DNA of 64,000 nt, from positions 83,785 through 147,784 of the forward strand of contig JAWKHS010000017.1 in the NCBI GenBank assembly GCA_041394705.1, written 5' to 3'. The stretch comes from Vicinamibacterales bacterium. Its GTDB lineage: Bacteria > Acidobacteriota > Vicinamibacteria > Vicinamibacterales > UBA2999. Below, piece by piece: positions 33,850 to 41,831 of the stretch; the stretch's first letter is position 1; the number at the start of each line of letters is the position of its first letter. Below the pieces are notes generated by a model. It was not told the DNA's origin. It saw only the letters and a list, made by a program, of their open reading frames with translations, and made no database searches. Position numbers and translations under genes: made by a program.

Positions 33850-34214
33850 GAACGTCTCCCACAGGGATTCCCGGGTTTCGCAGCGGGACCCTCGCGCTCA
33901 CCCTGGACGCGGGGTGAGCCGTGCGACACGTTGGACGCCAAACTCCGGGTGTTTCCCGGCGGCGGACGAACAAGGCAGGCAAGACGTCGAACGCACGACC
34001 GCGGGAGTGTGATCGTCCGAGCGAAACGTGTCCCCATCGCGGGACTCGGACGGCACCGGAACCTCAGGCGTGCCTTCGAGCTCGGCATTGTAGCGCAGAC
34101 AGGCCCAGCCGTACCGCGGTGAGCTCGACGGCTGCCGCCGGTGGTGGGACCAATGACACGCGGGAGTGCCCCGGGGCGGCGGACGAGCCGTGGCGAGCGC
34201 TAAAATGCGGGGCC
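33850..34214. other. Divergent intergenic region between TonB receptor and M20 peptidase
   Basis: 365 nt without a convincing gene. It holds a TACAAT box on the minus strand (34092-34087), which may serve the receptor gene with a long leader, and TAAAAT (34201-34206) just before the peptidase ATG. No riboswitch fold is recognised. Confidence 0.45.
34201..34206 (+). promoter_or_regulatory. Candidate -10 box TAAAAT, possible leaderless start
   Basis: TAAAAT (5/6 to consensus) ends 8 nt before the ATG at 34215. The gap GCGGGGCC offers only a weak, too-close Shine-Dalgarno match. No -35 is evident. Confidence 0.4.
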
Positions 34215-35471
34215 ATGCGCACTGCCGCCACCGTTCTCGCCGTCCTCGCGGCGTTCTCCGCCGCGCCGGCCCTGGCCCAGCAGGACGCGGCACAGCTGGG
34301 TTCCAAGCTCATGCAGGACACCTCGGTGAAGAGCGCACTCGAGTCTGCGCGGGCCGACGAGGCACGGACCGTCGCCGAGCAGATCGAGATCTGCGAGGTC
34401 GAGGCGCCGCCGTTCAAGGAGTCGGGGCGCGCAGAGGTCTACGCGCGGAAGTTCCGGGAACTCGGGCTGCAGAACGTGCGCATCGACACGGTGGGCAACG
34501 TCCTTGGGGAGCGCCCTGGCGCGGCGCGCCGGCCGCACTTCGTGCTGGCCGCCCACCTCGACACCGTCTTTCCCGAAGGCACCAACGTGAAGACGACCCG
34601 CGAGGGCTCCGTCATCCGCGGGCCCGGCATCGGCGACGACTGCCGCGGCCTGGCGGTGCAGCTCGCCGTGATCAGGGCCTTGGCCGCCGGGCACGTCCAG
34701 ACGCCGGGCACGATCACCTTCGTCGGCAACGTGGGCGAGGAGGGGCTGGGCGACCTGCGCGGCGTGAAGTACCTCTTCGACGAAGGCCTCAAGGGCCAGA
34801 TCGACCGGTTCGTCTCCATTGACGGCACCGGCCTGGGCATCACGCACATCTCGGTCGGCAGCCTCCGCTACCGCGTCACCTTCAAGGGCCCGGGCGGGCA
34901 CAGCTACGGCGCCTTCGGGATGGTCAATCCGATCCAGGCCCTCGGCCGCGCCATGGCCGCCATCGCGGACTTTCAGGTCCCGACGGAACCGAAGACGACG
35001 TTCAACGTCGGCCGGATCGGCGGCGGCACCTCCGTGAACTCCATCCCCTTCGAGGCGTGGGCCGAGGTGGACATGCGCTCGGCCGACGCCGCCTCGCTGC
35101 AGTCGCTCGACGCGAAGTTCCACAAGGCCGTGGACGACGCCGTGGCCGCCGAAAACCTGCGGTGGGGCAGTCATGCGCTGACCGTCGAGAAGACGCTGGT
35201 CGGCAACCGGCCGGCGGGCCGGGCCGAGGCCACCTCGGCCATCGTGCAGGCGGCCGCGTCGGTCACCCGCGCGCTCGGCCTGCCGGTGTCGATGGACGAA
35301 GGGTCCACCGACGCGAATTACCCCCAGAGTCTCGGCATCGCCGCCCTCACCATCGACGGCGGCGGGCGGGGCAGCGGCGCCCATTCCCTGGCCGAAGCCT
35401 TCGACGCCACCGATGCGTGGAAGGGCACGCAGCGCGCGCTGCTGCTGACGGTCGCACTCACCCAGCCCTGA
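34215..35471 (+). CDS. Secreted M20-family metallopeptidase
   Basis: 418 residues with a signal peptide (ending ALAQQ). Zinc-site motifs of M20 peptidases are in order: LAAHLDTVFP (His and catalytic Asp), GIGDDCRGLA (bridging Asp), VGEEGLGDLRG (general-base Glu and metal Glu), and a late GAHSLAEAFD His. The dimerisation/lid domain lies at about residues 215-325. The layout is nearer to tripeptidase T / CPG2-like exopeptidases than to deacylases. It probably hydrolyses small peptides in the periplasm. Divergent from the TonB receptor. Confidence 0.9.
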   Translation: MRTAATVLAVLAAFSAAPALAQQDAAQLGSKLMQDTSVKSALESARADEARTVAEQIEICEVEAPPFKESGRAEVYARKFRELGLQNVRIDTVGNVLGERPGAARRPHFVLAAHLDTVFPEGTNVKTTREGSVIRGPGIGDDCRGLAVQLAVIRALAAGHVQTPGTITFVGNVGEEGLGDLRGVKYLFDEGLKGQIDRFVSIDGTGLGITHISVGSLRYRVTFKGPGGHSYGAFGMVNPIQALGRAMAAIADFQVPTEPKTTFNVGRIGGGTSVNSIPFEAWAEVDMRSADAASLQSLDAKFHKAVDDAVAAENLRWGSHALTVEKTLVGNRPAGRAEATSAIVQAAASVTRALGLPVSMDEGSTDANYPQSLGIAALTIDGGGRGSGAHSLAEAFDATDAWKGTQRALLLTVALTQP

Positions 35472-35569
35472 CCGCCGGCGGCCGGCGCGACGAGGGCCAT
35501 CGGCGGCGGCCGTCGCTCTCTCCGGTAGCCGGGACACGCAGTGGCGTGGTTCCGGACGCAGAAATGGGC

Positions 35570-35597
35570 TTGCGCGCTAAAGTGCCTTTGCTACAAT
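35570..35597 (+). promoter_or_regulatory. Candidate promoter of the D,D-carboxypeptidase gene
   Basis: The -35 TTGCGC (35570-35575) and -10 TACAAT (35592-35597) are spaced 16 nt apart. The ATG at 35596 overlaps the -10 box, which favours the downstream ATG at 35659 as translation start. The -10 context GCTACAATGCCGA recurs in inverted orientation at 34082-34094. Confidence 0.45.
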
Positions 35598-35658
35598 GCC
35601 GACACTTTCGGTATCGCGGAGTGCGCCCCAGGAACGGGGTCACTGTATCCCGCTCCTC

Positions 35659-36780
35659 ATGGTGGCCCTGACGACCGGACGCGTTCGACGACTGAGCGGC
35701 CTCGCCGCGGTGCTGGCGTGTCTGTGCGCGGGCCCGCTCGACGCCGCCGCGCAGACCGCGCGGGCCAAGGCCGCGCCGGCCCGGAAGGCCACTCCCAGCC
35801 GCACCACGAAGAAAGCGGTCACCCCGAAGAAGACCGCCAAGGTCTCGACCGCGCCCAAGGCGGCCAGCAAGGCCGCGCCCAAGGCGTCCAGCACCTCGTC
35901 GGCCGCGCGGCGGCGCGCCATCGCCCGTGCCCGGGCGGCGGCACGGGCGCGCGAGGCGAGGGCCCTTGCCACTCCGCGGTTCCGGACCGACGACAGCGGC
36001 CGCGAGGTGCCGGCCCCCCGGGCCGCCGCCGCCCTCATCTACGATCCCGAGGCCGACACCGTCCTCTTCGAGGAGAACGCCGGCGACCAGCGGTCCATCG
36101 CCAGCATCACCAAGGTGATGACGGCGCTGGTGTTCCTGGAATCACTGACCGACCCCTCCACAGAGGTCAAGGTGGTGAGGACCGACGTGGCGCGGGCCTC
36201 CACGACCTATCTCCGTGCCGGCTACACGGTGACGGTCGACCAGCTGCTCCATCTGCTGCTCATCGGGTCCGACAACGCCGCCGCCCGCGTGCTGGCGCGC
36301 ACCTCACCCTACGGCACCGACGGCTTCATCGCCCGCATGAACGAGAAGGCCCGCGAGCTGGGCCTCGCCAACACGCATTTCGAGGATCCGTCCGGGCTGC
36401 TGTCGGGCAACGTCTCAACCGCCTACGAGCTGGCGCATCTGCTGACGTATGCCGTGGCGGACGACCGCATCAGCAGCGTCATGCGCAAGGCCGACTACGA
36501 CTTCGTGCCGCTGAGGCGCAACGTGCACGTCAACAGCACGAACCGCTTCGTCCGGTCGGGCGAGCTGGAGGTCCTGGGCGGGAAGACCGGATTCATCAGC
36601 AGCTCGGGCTATTGCCTGGCCACGCTGGTCCGGCTGCCGCAGACCGGGAAGCAGGTCGTGTTCGTGGTGCTGGGGGCGCGGTCGAACGCGGCCCGGTTCT
36701 CGGAGACGAAGCACCTGTTCAACTGGCTGAGCACCACCACCCTGGCCGCGGCCGCGCACGACGGCGCTCAGGGCCAGTAG
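35659..36780 (+). CDS. D-alanyl-D-alanine carboxypeptidase (S11 family, PBP5/6-like)
   Basis: 373 residues. A signal peptide (ending DAAAQ) is followed by an unusual Lys/Ala/Arg-rich linker (about 33-105), then the serine-peptidase core. The active site is SITK (Ser149-Lys152), with SDN (204-206) and KTG (309-311). It trims the terminal D-Ala from peptidoglycan pentapeptides. The basic linker may tether the enzyme to anionic cell-wall or envelope polymer. The core lacks the long C-terminal PBP5 anchor helix. The start is chosen by promoter position and signal peptide. Confidence 0.9.
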   Translation: MVALTTGRVRRLSGLAAVLACLCAGPLDAAAQTARAKAAPARKATPSRTTKKAVTPKKTAKVSTAPKAASKAAPKASSTSSAARRRAIARARAAARAREARALATPRFRTDDSGREVPAPRAAAALIYDPEADTVLFEENAGDQRSIASITKVMTALVFLESLTDPSTEVKVVRTDVARASTTYLRAGYTVTVDQLLHLLLIGSDNAAARVLARTSPYGTDGFIARMNEKARELGLANTHFEDPSGLLSGNVSTAYELAHLLTYAVADDRISSVMRKADYDFVPLRRNVHVNSTNRFVRSGELEVLGGKTGFISSSGYCLATLVRLPQTGKQVVFVVLGARSNAARFSETKHLFNWLSTTTLAAAAHDGAQGQ

Positions 36781-36812
36781 CCCCCGTACCCGGCGCGTCC
36801 GCGTCGGTTCCC

Positions 36813-37655
36813 TCAGTCTCCCGAGTACCCCTGCTGGCCGATGGCCTGATCGATGGCCAGCGTGGCCACCGTGTCCAGCGGCAGGAAGAGCGGCCGGCCC
36901 GCCTTCCGGACGTCCAGCGCCTTCACATAGCGCTTGCAGGCCTCGCAGGCCGCCACCTGATAGCGCCCTTCCATGGCGGCGAAGACCCGGAGGCGATCCG
37001 GCACCAGGCACCGGGGGCAGGTGCGGGCATCGAAGGGCCAGCGCCCCTGGCACCGTGCGCAGACGAGGTGCCGCTCGCCGCTGGCCGCGATGACGCCAAA
37101 GGCGGCCCGGCCGCCGCAGACCGGACACGTGCCGCGGCGCCACCCGTCGACCTGGACGCGTTGAAGCAGCACGTCGGCGGTCCGGGTGAGGAACGGCCGG
37201 AGCGTGACCGCCAGCACGTCGCCCAGCGCGTCCTCGCTGCCGGCCTCCGGCGCGTCGTACCAGCGCTCGCTGGCCTCCACGAGCGCGCCGTCGCGTCCCA
37301 GCACCTGGAAGCGCGTCGCGTCGTCGTGCTCGATGACGTCGTGGCGGCGGAGGACGTCCACCACCTGTCGAAGACGGAGGCGGACTTCCGGCCAGTCCAG
37401 GCTCAGCTCGTGCCAGGCCGCGAGCCGCTGGCCTCCAGCCAGGCGTTCGGCGAGATCGGCCGGGGAGCCGGCCAGGCTTGGCGTGCCGAGACGCCGCAGC
37501 AGGCGGCGTTCGCCGTCGAAGAGCTCGCGCTCGAGCGCCACGGCGGGCGCTAGTTCGGGATGGGCCTCGGCGAGCGCCGTCAGGGCCGCCATCTCGCGGG
37601 GCTCGACACGCTCGCGCGGCGGCGCGGCCCCACGCGTCGGATAGGGAACGGACAC
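36813..37655 (-). CDS. fdhE: Formate dehydrogenase accessory protein FdhE
   Basis: 280 residues from GTG 37655 (longer frame to 37775 possible). Four CxxC pairs mark the rubredoxin-like half: C177/C180 (CPVCGG), C199/C202 (CARCQG), C213/C216 (CPRC) and C237/C240 (CEACKRY), followed by DTVATLAIDQ near the end, which is characteristic of FdhE. The family binds iron and interacts with formate dehydrogenase catalytic subunits during assembly. No dehydrogenase gene is in this window. It is divergent from glgA by 80 nt. Confidence 0.85.
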   Translation of the reverse strand: MSVPYPTRGAAPPRERVEPREMAALTALAEAHPELAPAVALERELFDGERRLLRRLGTPSLAGSPADLAERLAGGQRLAAWHELSLDWPEVRLRLRQVVDVLRRHDVIEHDDATRFQVLGRDGALVEASERWYDAPEAGSEDALGDVLAVTLRPFLTRTADVLLQRVQVDGWRRGTCPVCGGRAAFGVIAASGERHLVCARCQGRWPFDARTCPRCLVPDRLRVFAAMEGRYQVAACEACKRYVKALDVRKAGRPLFLPLDTVATLAIDQAIGQQGYSGD

Positions 37656-37735
37656 GCGCCGCGATTCTATCAGGGCCGCTGGGCGAGCCAGGCATCCGGC
37701 TCGCCGGACGCGGCGCGGTCCGGTAAGGTAGGCGG

Positions 37736-39331
37736 ATGCCTCGTCGCACGCCGCCGGCCTCATCACCTCCGACACCGTCTCGTCCCCGACCGTCCGGCGC
37801 GTCGCCCCGCCCCGGACCGCCCACGGCCACGAAGGCCGGGCGCGGACTCGGCATCCTCATGATCGCGTCGGAACTGGCGCCGTACTCGAAGACGGGCGGC
37901 CTGGCCGACGTTGCCTCGGCGCTCCCGAAGGCGCTCGGTCGGGCGGGCCACCGGGTGACGGTGGTGACGCCGCGGTATCGCGGCATCGCCGCGGGCACCT
38001 GGCGCGCCGACGTGCAGGCCACGGTGGCCGGCCAGACGTTCGCGGCCGGCCTCTGGGAAGAGCCGCTCGGCCCGGGCGCTCGGGCGCTGTTCGTGGACTG
38101 TCCGCCCCTCTACGACCGGGACGGCTTGTACAACACCCACCAGGTCGACTTCGACGACAACCCGCTCCGCTTCGCGTTCCTCAGCATCGCCGCGCTGGAA
38201 TGGCTGGCGTCGGCCGCCGACGAGCCCGTGGACGTCGTCCACGGGCATGACTGGCAGGCGGGTCTCACCGGCGCGTATTTGTCGCAGCACTTCGCCCGCC
38301 ATCCGACGGTCGGACGCCTGCCGTTCGTCTTCACGATCCACAACCTGGCCTACCAGGGGCCGGCCGACAAGTCGTGGCTGCCGCGGCTGGGCCTGGGCTG
38401 GGATCTCTTCACCGTGCACGGGCTGGAGTTCTGGGATCACCTCAGCTTCCTCAAGGCGGGCGTCAACTTCAGCGACGCCTTCACCACGGTGAGTCCCACG
38501 TACGCCGAGGAGATCCAGCGCCCCGAATACGGATTCGGCTTCGACGGCGTGATCCGCGCGCGGGCGGCGGCCCTGACCGGCATCCTGAACGGCATCGACG
38601 TGGACGCCTGGGACCCGGCGCGCGATCCGTACCTCCCCGAGCCCTTTTCGGCCGCGGCGCCGGCCGGGAAGGTGGCCGCCAAGCGCGCGGCGCTCGAGGC
38701 GTTCGGCCTGCCCGCCGGTTCCGACGCCCTGGCGCGTCCGCTGATTGGACTCGTCTCCCGACTGGTGGATCAAAAGGGGTTCGACCTCGTCGCCCAGGTG
38801 GCCGAGCGCCTGGTGGACCGCGGGCCCGCCTTCCTCGTTCTCGGCACTGGCGACGGGCGCTACGAGCACCTCTGGCGGATGCTCGCGGCCCGGCGCCCGG
38901 AGACCGTCGGCGTCCACATCGGATTCGACGAGCGCCTGGCGCACCTCGTCGAGGGCGGCGCCGACATGTTCCTGATGCCATCGCGCTACGAGCCCTGCGG
39001 CCTGAACCAGATGTACAGCCAGCGGTACGGGACGGTGCCGGTCGTTCGGGCGACCGGCGGGCTGGTGGACTCGGTGACGCCCTGGAACGCGACGACCAAG
39101 CGAGGGACGGGCTTCCTGTTCTCGGACTACAGCGGCCAGGCGATGCTGGACGCGGTGGACGAGGCCGTCCGGACGTTCGCCTCGCCGGCCGACTGGCGCC
39201 GCCTCCAGCGCAATGGCATGAAGGTGGACTTCTCGTGGGACCGATCGGCCCGGGCGTACGTCAAGGTGTATAAAGGAGTGATCGCCGCACGACGACCGCG
39301 CCGGCAACGAGCCTCCGCGCCTCGGACGTGA
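37736..39331 (+). CDS. glgA: Glycogen synthase (ADP-glucose type, GT5)
   Basis: 531 residues. It transfers glucose from ADP-glucose to the growing alpha-1,4-glucan. The substrate-binding loop KTGGLADV (52-59) and the C-terminal catalytic segment MPSRYEPCGLNQMYSQRYG are present, along with VHGHDWQAGL and TIHNLAYQG. The N-terminal 35 residues are Pro/Arg/Ser-rich and not part of the family core, though AAGG lies close upstream of the ATG at 37736. Thioredoxin genes follow on the same strand. Confidence 0.94.
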   Translation: MPRRTPPASSPPTPSRPRPSGASPRPGPPTATKAGRGLGILMIASELAPYSKTGGLADVASALPKALGRAGHRVTVVTPRYRGIAAGTWRADVQATVAGQTFAAGLWEEPLGPGARALFVDCPPLYDRDGLYNTHQVDFDDNPLRFAFLSIAALEWLASAADEPVDVVHGHDWQAGLTGAYLSQHFARHPTVGRLPFVFTIHNLAYQGPADKSWLPRLGLGWDLFTVHGLEFWDHLSFLKAGVNFSDAFTTVSPTYAEEIQRPEYGFGFDGVIRARAAALTGILNGIDVDAWDPARDPYLPEPFSAAAPAGKVAAKRAALEAFGLPAGSDALARPLIGLVSRLVDQKGFDLVAQVAERLVDRGPAFLVLGTGDGRYEHLWRMLAARRPETVGVHIGFDERLAHLVEGGADMFLMPSRYEPCGLNQMYSQRYGTVPVVRATGGLVDSVTPWNATTKRGTGFLFSDYSGQAMLDAVDEAVRTFASPADWRRLQRNGMKVDFSWDRSARAYVKVYKGVIAARRPRRQRASAPRT

Positions 39332-39375
39332 CACCGCCGATACGTGGCCGGCATCAAACCGACGAGGAACGAAGG

Positions 39376-39699
39376 ATGGCATCGGACAAGATCAAGACGC
39401 TCGGCGACGGCAACTTCGACGCCGAGGTGAAGAACGGCGTGGTGCTGGTGGACTTCTGGGCCGAGTGGTGCGCCCCCTGCCGCCGGCTGGCGCCGACCGT
39501 CGACCAGCTCGCCGAGGACTACGCCGGCCGCGTCACCGTGGCGAAGGTCAACATCGACGAGCACCCGGCCACGCCCAGCAAGTTCATGGTGCGCGGCATC
39601 CCGACGCTGCTGCTCTTCAAGGACGGCGATCTGAAGGAGACCGTCGTGGGACTCGCGGGCAAGGACGACCTCGCCCGCATGATCGACAAGCACCTGTGA
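39376..39699 (+). CDS. trxA: Thioredoxin with CAPC active site
   Basis: 107 residues, normal thioredoxin length. The fold signature is FWAEWCAPCRRLAP, with redox cysteines 32 and 35 in a WCAPC rather than WCGPC context, and the cis-Pro loop is GIPTLLLF. GAGGAACGAAGG precedes the ATG. The stop overlaps the next gene as GTGA, which codes thioredoxin reductase, so the pair is a coupled disulfide-reducing unit. It could be the electron source for MsrA-type or peroxiredoxin enzymes. Confidence 0.95.
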   Translation: MASDKIKTLGDGNFDAEVKNGVVLVDFWAEWCAPCRRLAPTVDQLAEDYAGRVTVAKVNIDEHPATPSKFMVRGIPTLLLFKDGDLKETVVGLAGKDDLARMIDKHL

Positions 39700-40640
39700 G
39701 CGCCGGGGCCGACACCCACCACGCGGTCGTGGTCATCGGGTCGGGCCCCGCGGGCCTGACCGCCGCGCTCTACGCGGGGCGCGCGAACCTGCAGCCCCTG
39801 GTCATCGAAGGCATCGAGGCCGGCGGCCAGCTGATGCTGACCACCATGGTCGAGAACTGGCCCGGCTACCGGGACGGCATCCTCGGCCCCGATCTGATGG
39901 CGGAGCTGCGCGCGCAGGCCGAGCGCTTCGGCGCCACGTTCCTGCAGGGCGACGTCGCCTCGGTGGACACCTCGACGCGGCCGTTCGCCATCCGCGTCGG
40001 CAAGGCCACCCACACGGCCGACGCGCTCATCGTGGCCACGGGCGCCTCGGCGAAGTGGCTCGACCTCGGCGTGGACAAGCAGCTGTCGGGGCGCGGCGTC
40101 TCCACGTGCGCGACGTGCGACGGCTTCTTCTTCAAGGGCCGGCACGTCGCGGTCGTGGGGGGCGGCGACACCGCCATGGAAGAGGCGATCTACCTGTCCA
40201 AGCTGGCGTCCCACGTCACGGTCATCCACCGGCGCGACACGCTCCGGGCCTCCAAGGTGATGCAGGACAAGGCGCTGAACGACCCGAAGATCTCGTTTCG
40301 GTGGAATACCGCCGTGACCGACATCAAGGACCCCGCCAAGGGCGAGGTCACGGCCCTGGTCCTGACCGACACGGTGACCGGCGAGGTCAGCGAGCTCGCG
40401 GTCGACGGCGTCTTCATCGCCATCGGCCACACGCCGAACACGACGCTGTTCGTGGGCCAGCTGGAGCTCGACGAGACGGGCTACATCAAGACCCACCACG
40501 GCTCCCGGACCAACGTGGCCGGCGTGTTCGCGGCCGGCGACGTCCAGGACCACGTGTACCGCCAGGCCGTCACCGCCGCCGGATCCGGCTGCATGGCCGC
40601 GATCGACGCCGAGCGCTTCCTGAGCGGGGTCGGGCACTAG
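39696..40640 (+). CDS. trxB: Thioredoxin reductase (NADPH)
   Basis: 314 residues from GTG 39696, overlapping trxA by 4 nt. The FAD-binding loop is GSGPAGLTAALYAGR, the redox site CATC (Cys138, Cys141) and the NADPH site VVGGGDTAMEEA, then HRRDTLRAS. GVFAAGDVQD and RQAVTAAGSGCMAA contact FAD near the end. It reduces the thioredoxin encoded just upstream. Converges on mnmA. Confidence 0.95.
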   Translation: MSAGADTHHAVVVIGSGPAGLTAALYAGRANLQPLVIEGIEAGGQLMLTTMVENWPGYRDGILGPDLMAELRAQAERFGATFLQGDVASVDTSTRPFAIRVGKATHTADALIVATGASAKWLDLGVDKQLSGRGVSTCATCDGFFFKGRHVAVVGGGDTAMEEAIYLSKLASHVTVIHRRDTLRASKVMQDKALNDPKISFRWNTAVTDIKDPAKGEVTALVLTDTVTGEVSELAVDGVFIAIGHTPNTTLFVGQLELDETGYIKTHHGSRTNVAGVFAAGDVQDHVYRQAVTAAGSGCMAAIDAERFLSGVGH

Positions 40641-40657
40641 CGGTGCCGTGTCGCGGC

Positions 40658-40736
40658 CAGGGGCTGGCGGCTGGGGACTAGGGGATCGCGCTGTCGCGCT
40701 GCCGGAGTCAGGGAGCCGACCAGCCGCTAGCCCCTG
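40658..40736. repeat. Imperfect 17-bp inverted repeat between convergent trxB and mnmA
   Basis: CAGGGGCTGGCGGCTGG at 40658-40674 and the reverse complement of 40720-40736 agree at 16 of 17 positions, with a 45-nt spacer. The segment abuts the mnmA stop. It may act as a transcription block or be a REP-like intergenic element. Confidence 0.5.
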
Positions 40737-41786
40737 TCAATCAATCCACCCTCCGCCCAGCACCTCGTCGCCGTCGTAGAAGACGGCGGCCTGCCCCGGG
40801 GCGACTGCCGACTGGGGGACCGTGAACTCCACTTCGGCGCGGGTGCCGTCCAGCGGCCGGACGCGAGCCGGCGCGGCGGCGTGGCGATGGCGGATCTGCA
40901 CCTGGGCCTCGCGCCAGTCGGCCGGCGGCGGGGCGATCCAGTTGACGCGCGAGGCCGTCAGCCGGGCGCGGTCCAGGGCCTCGCGCGGGCCGACGGTGAC
41001 TTCCTGGCGCCCGGCGTCGATCCCCACGACGTAGAGGGGAATGCCGGTGGCCAGGCCCAGGCCCTTCCGCTGTCCGACGGTGAAGCGATGCACGCCGCCA
41101 TGCCGTCCGATCACCGCTCCGTCCCCGTCCACGATCGTGCCGCCCGTGGCGAGCGCCGGAACCTGCGCTTCCAGGAACCGCGCGTAGTCGCCGTCCGGCA
41201 CGAAGCAGATCTCCTGACTGTCCGGCTTCGCGGCCACCGCGAGGCCCAGGCGCTCCGCCGCCTGCCGGACCTCGTCCTTCGTCAGGTGGCCGACGGGGAA
41301 GCGTGCCTGGCCGAGCTGTGCCTGCGTCAGTGAGAAGAGGAAATAGCTCTGGTCCTTGAGCGGATCGCGTCCCCGGAGCAGGCGCAGCCGGCCCTCCGCG
41401 GTCGGCTCGATCCGGGCGTAGTGCCCGGTGGCCAGTTGCGAGGCCCCGAAGCCGCCCGCCCGCAGGAGCAGTTCGGTGAACTTCACCTCGCTGTTGCAGT
41501 GCGCGCAGGGGATGGGCGTCCGGCCGCTCGCGTACTCGCGGACGAAGTCGTCCTGCACGTGCCGGTGGAAGTGGGACTCGAAGTTGACGATGTAGTGGGG
41601 GATGCCGATGGCCGCGGCCACCTGCCGCGCGTCGTGGAGGTCGTCGATCGTGCAGCAGGTGCCGAAGCCCTGGGAGTTGTCGTACAGCTGCATCGACACG
41701 CCCACCACGTCGTGGCCGGCCTCGGCGAGCAGCGCCGCGGCCACCGACGAGTCCACGCCGCCCGACATCGCGACGACGATGCGCAT
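40737..41786 (-). CDS. mnmA: tRNA-specific 2-thiouridylase MnmA
   Basis: 349 residues. It installs the 2-thio group on wobble uridine of tRNA-Lys, -Glu and -Gln, which includes the tRNA-Lys(TTT) in this window. The ATP pyrophosphatase loop is SGGVDSS (8-14). Catalytic cysteines lie in TPIPCAHCNSEVKF (Cys94) and SQEICFVPDGDY. The C-terminal beta-barrel domains are complete. The gene follows a cysteine desulfurase gene by 45 nt in the same direction, the natural sulfur source. Confidence 0.95.
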   Translation of the reverse strand: MRIVVAMSGGVDSSVAAALLAEAGHDVVGVSMQLYDNSQGFGTCCTIDDLHDARQVAAAIGIPHYIVNFESHFHRHVQDDFVREYASGRTPIPCAHCNSEVKFTELLLRAGGFGASQLATGHYARIEPTAEGRLRLLRGRDPLKDQSYFLFSLTQAQLGQARFPVGHLTKDEVRQAAERLGLAVAAKPDSQEICFVPDGDYARFLEAQVPALATGGTIVDGDGAVIGRHGGVHRFTVGQRKGLGLATGIPLYVVGIDAGRQEVTVGPREALDRARLTASRVNWIAPPPADWREAQVQIRHRHAAAPARVRPLDGTRAEVEFTVPQSAVAPGQAAVFYDGDEVLGGGWID

Positions 41787-41831
41787 CGTGACTTCCGCTC
41801 CCTGAGTCCTGGCTCCGCTCGCCCCGGACGG

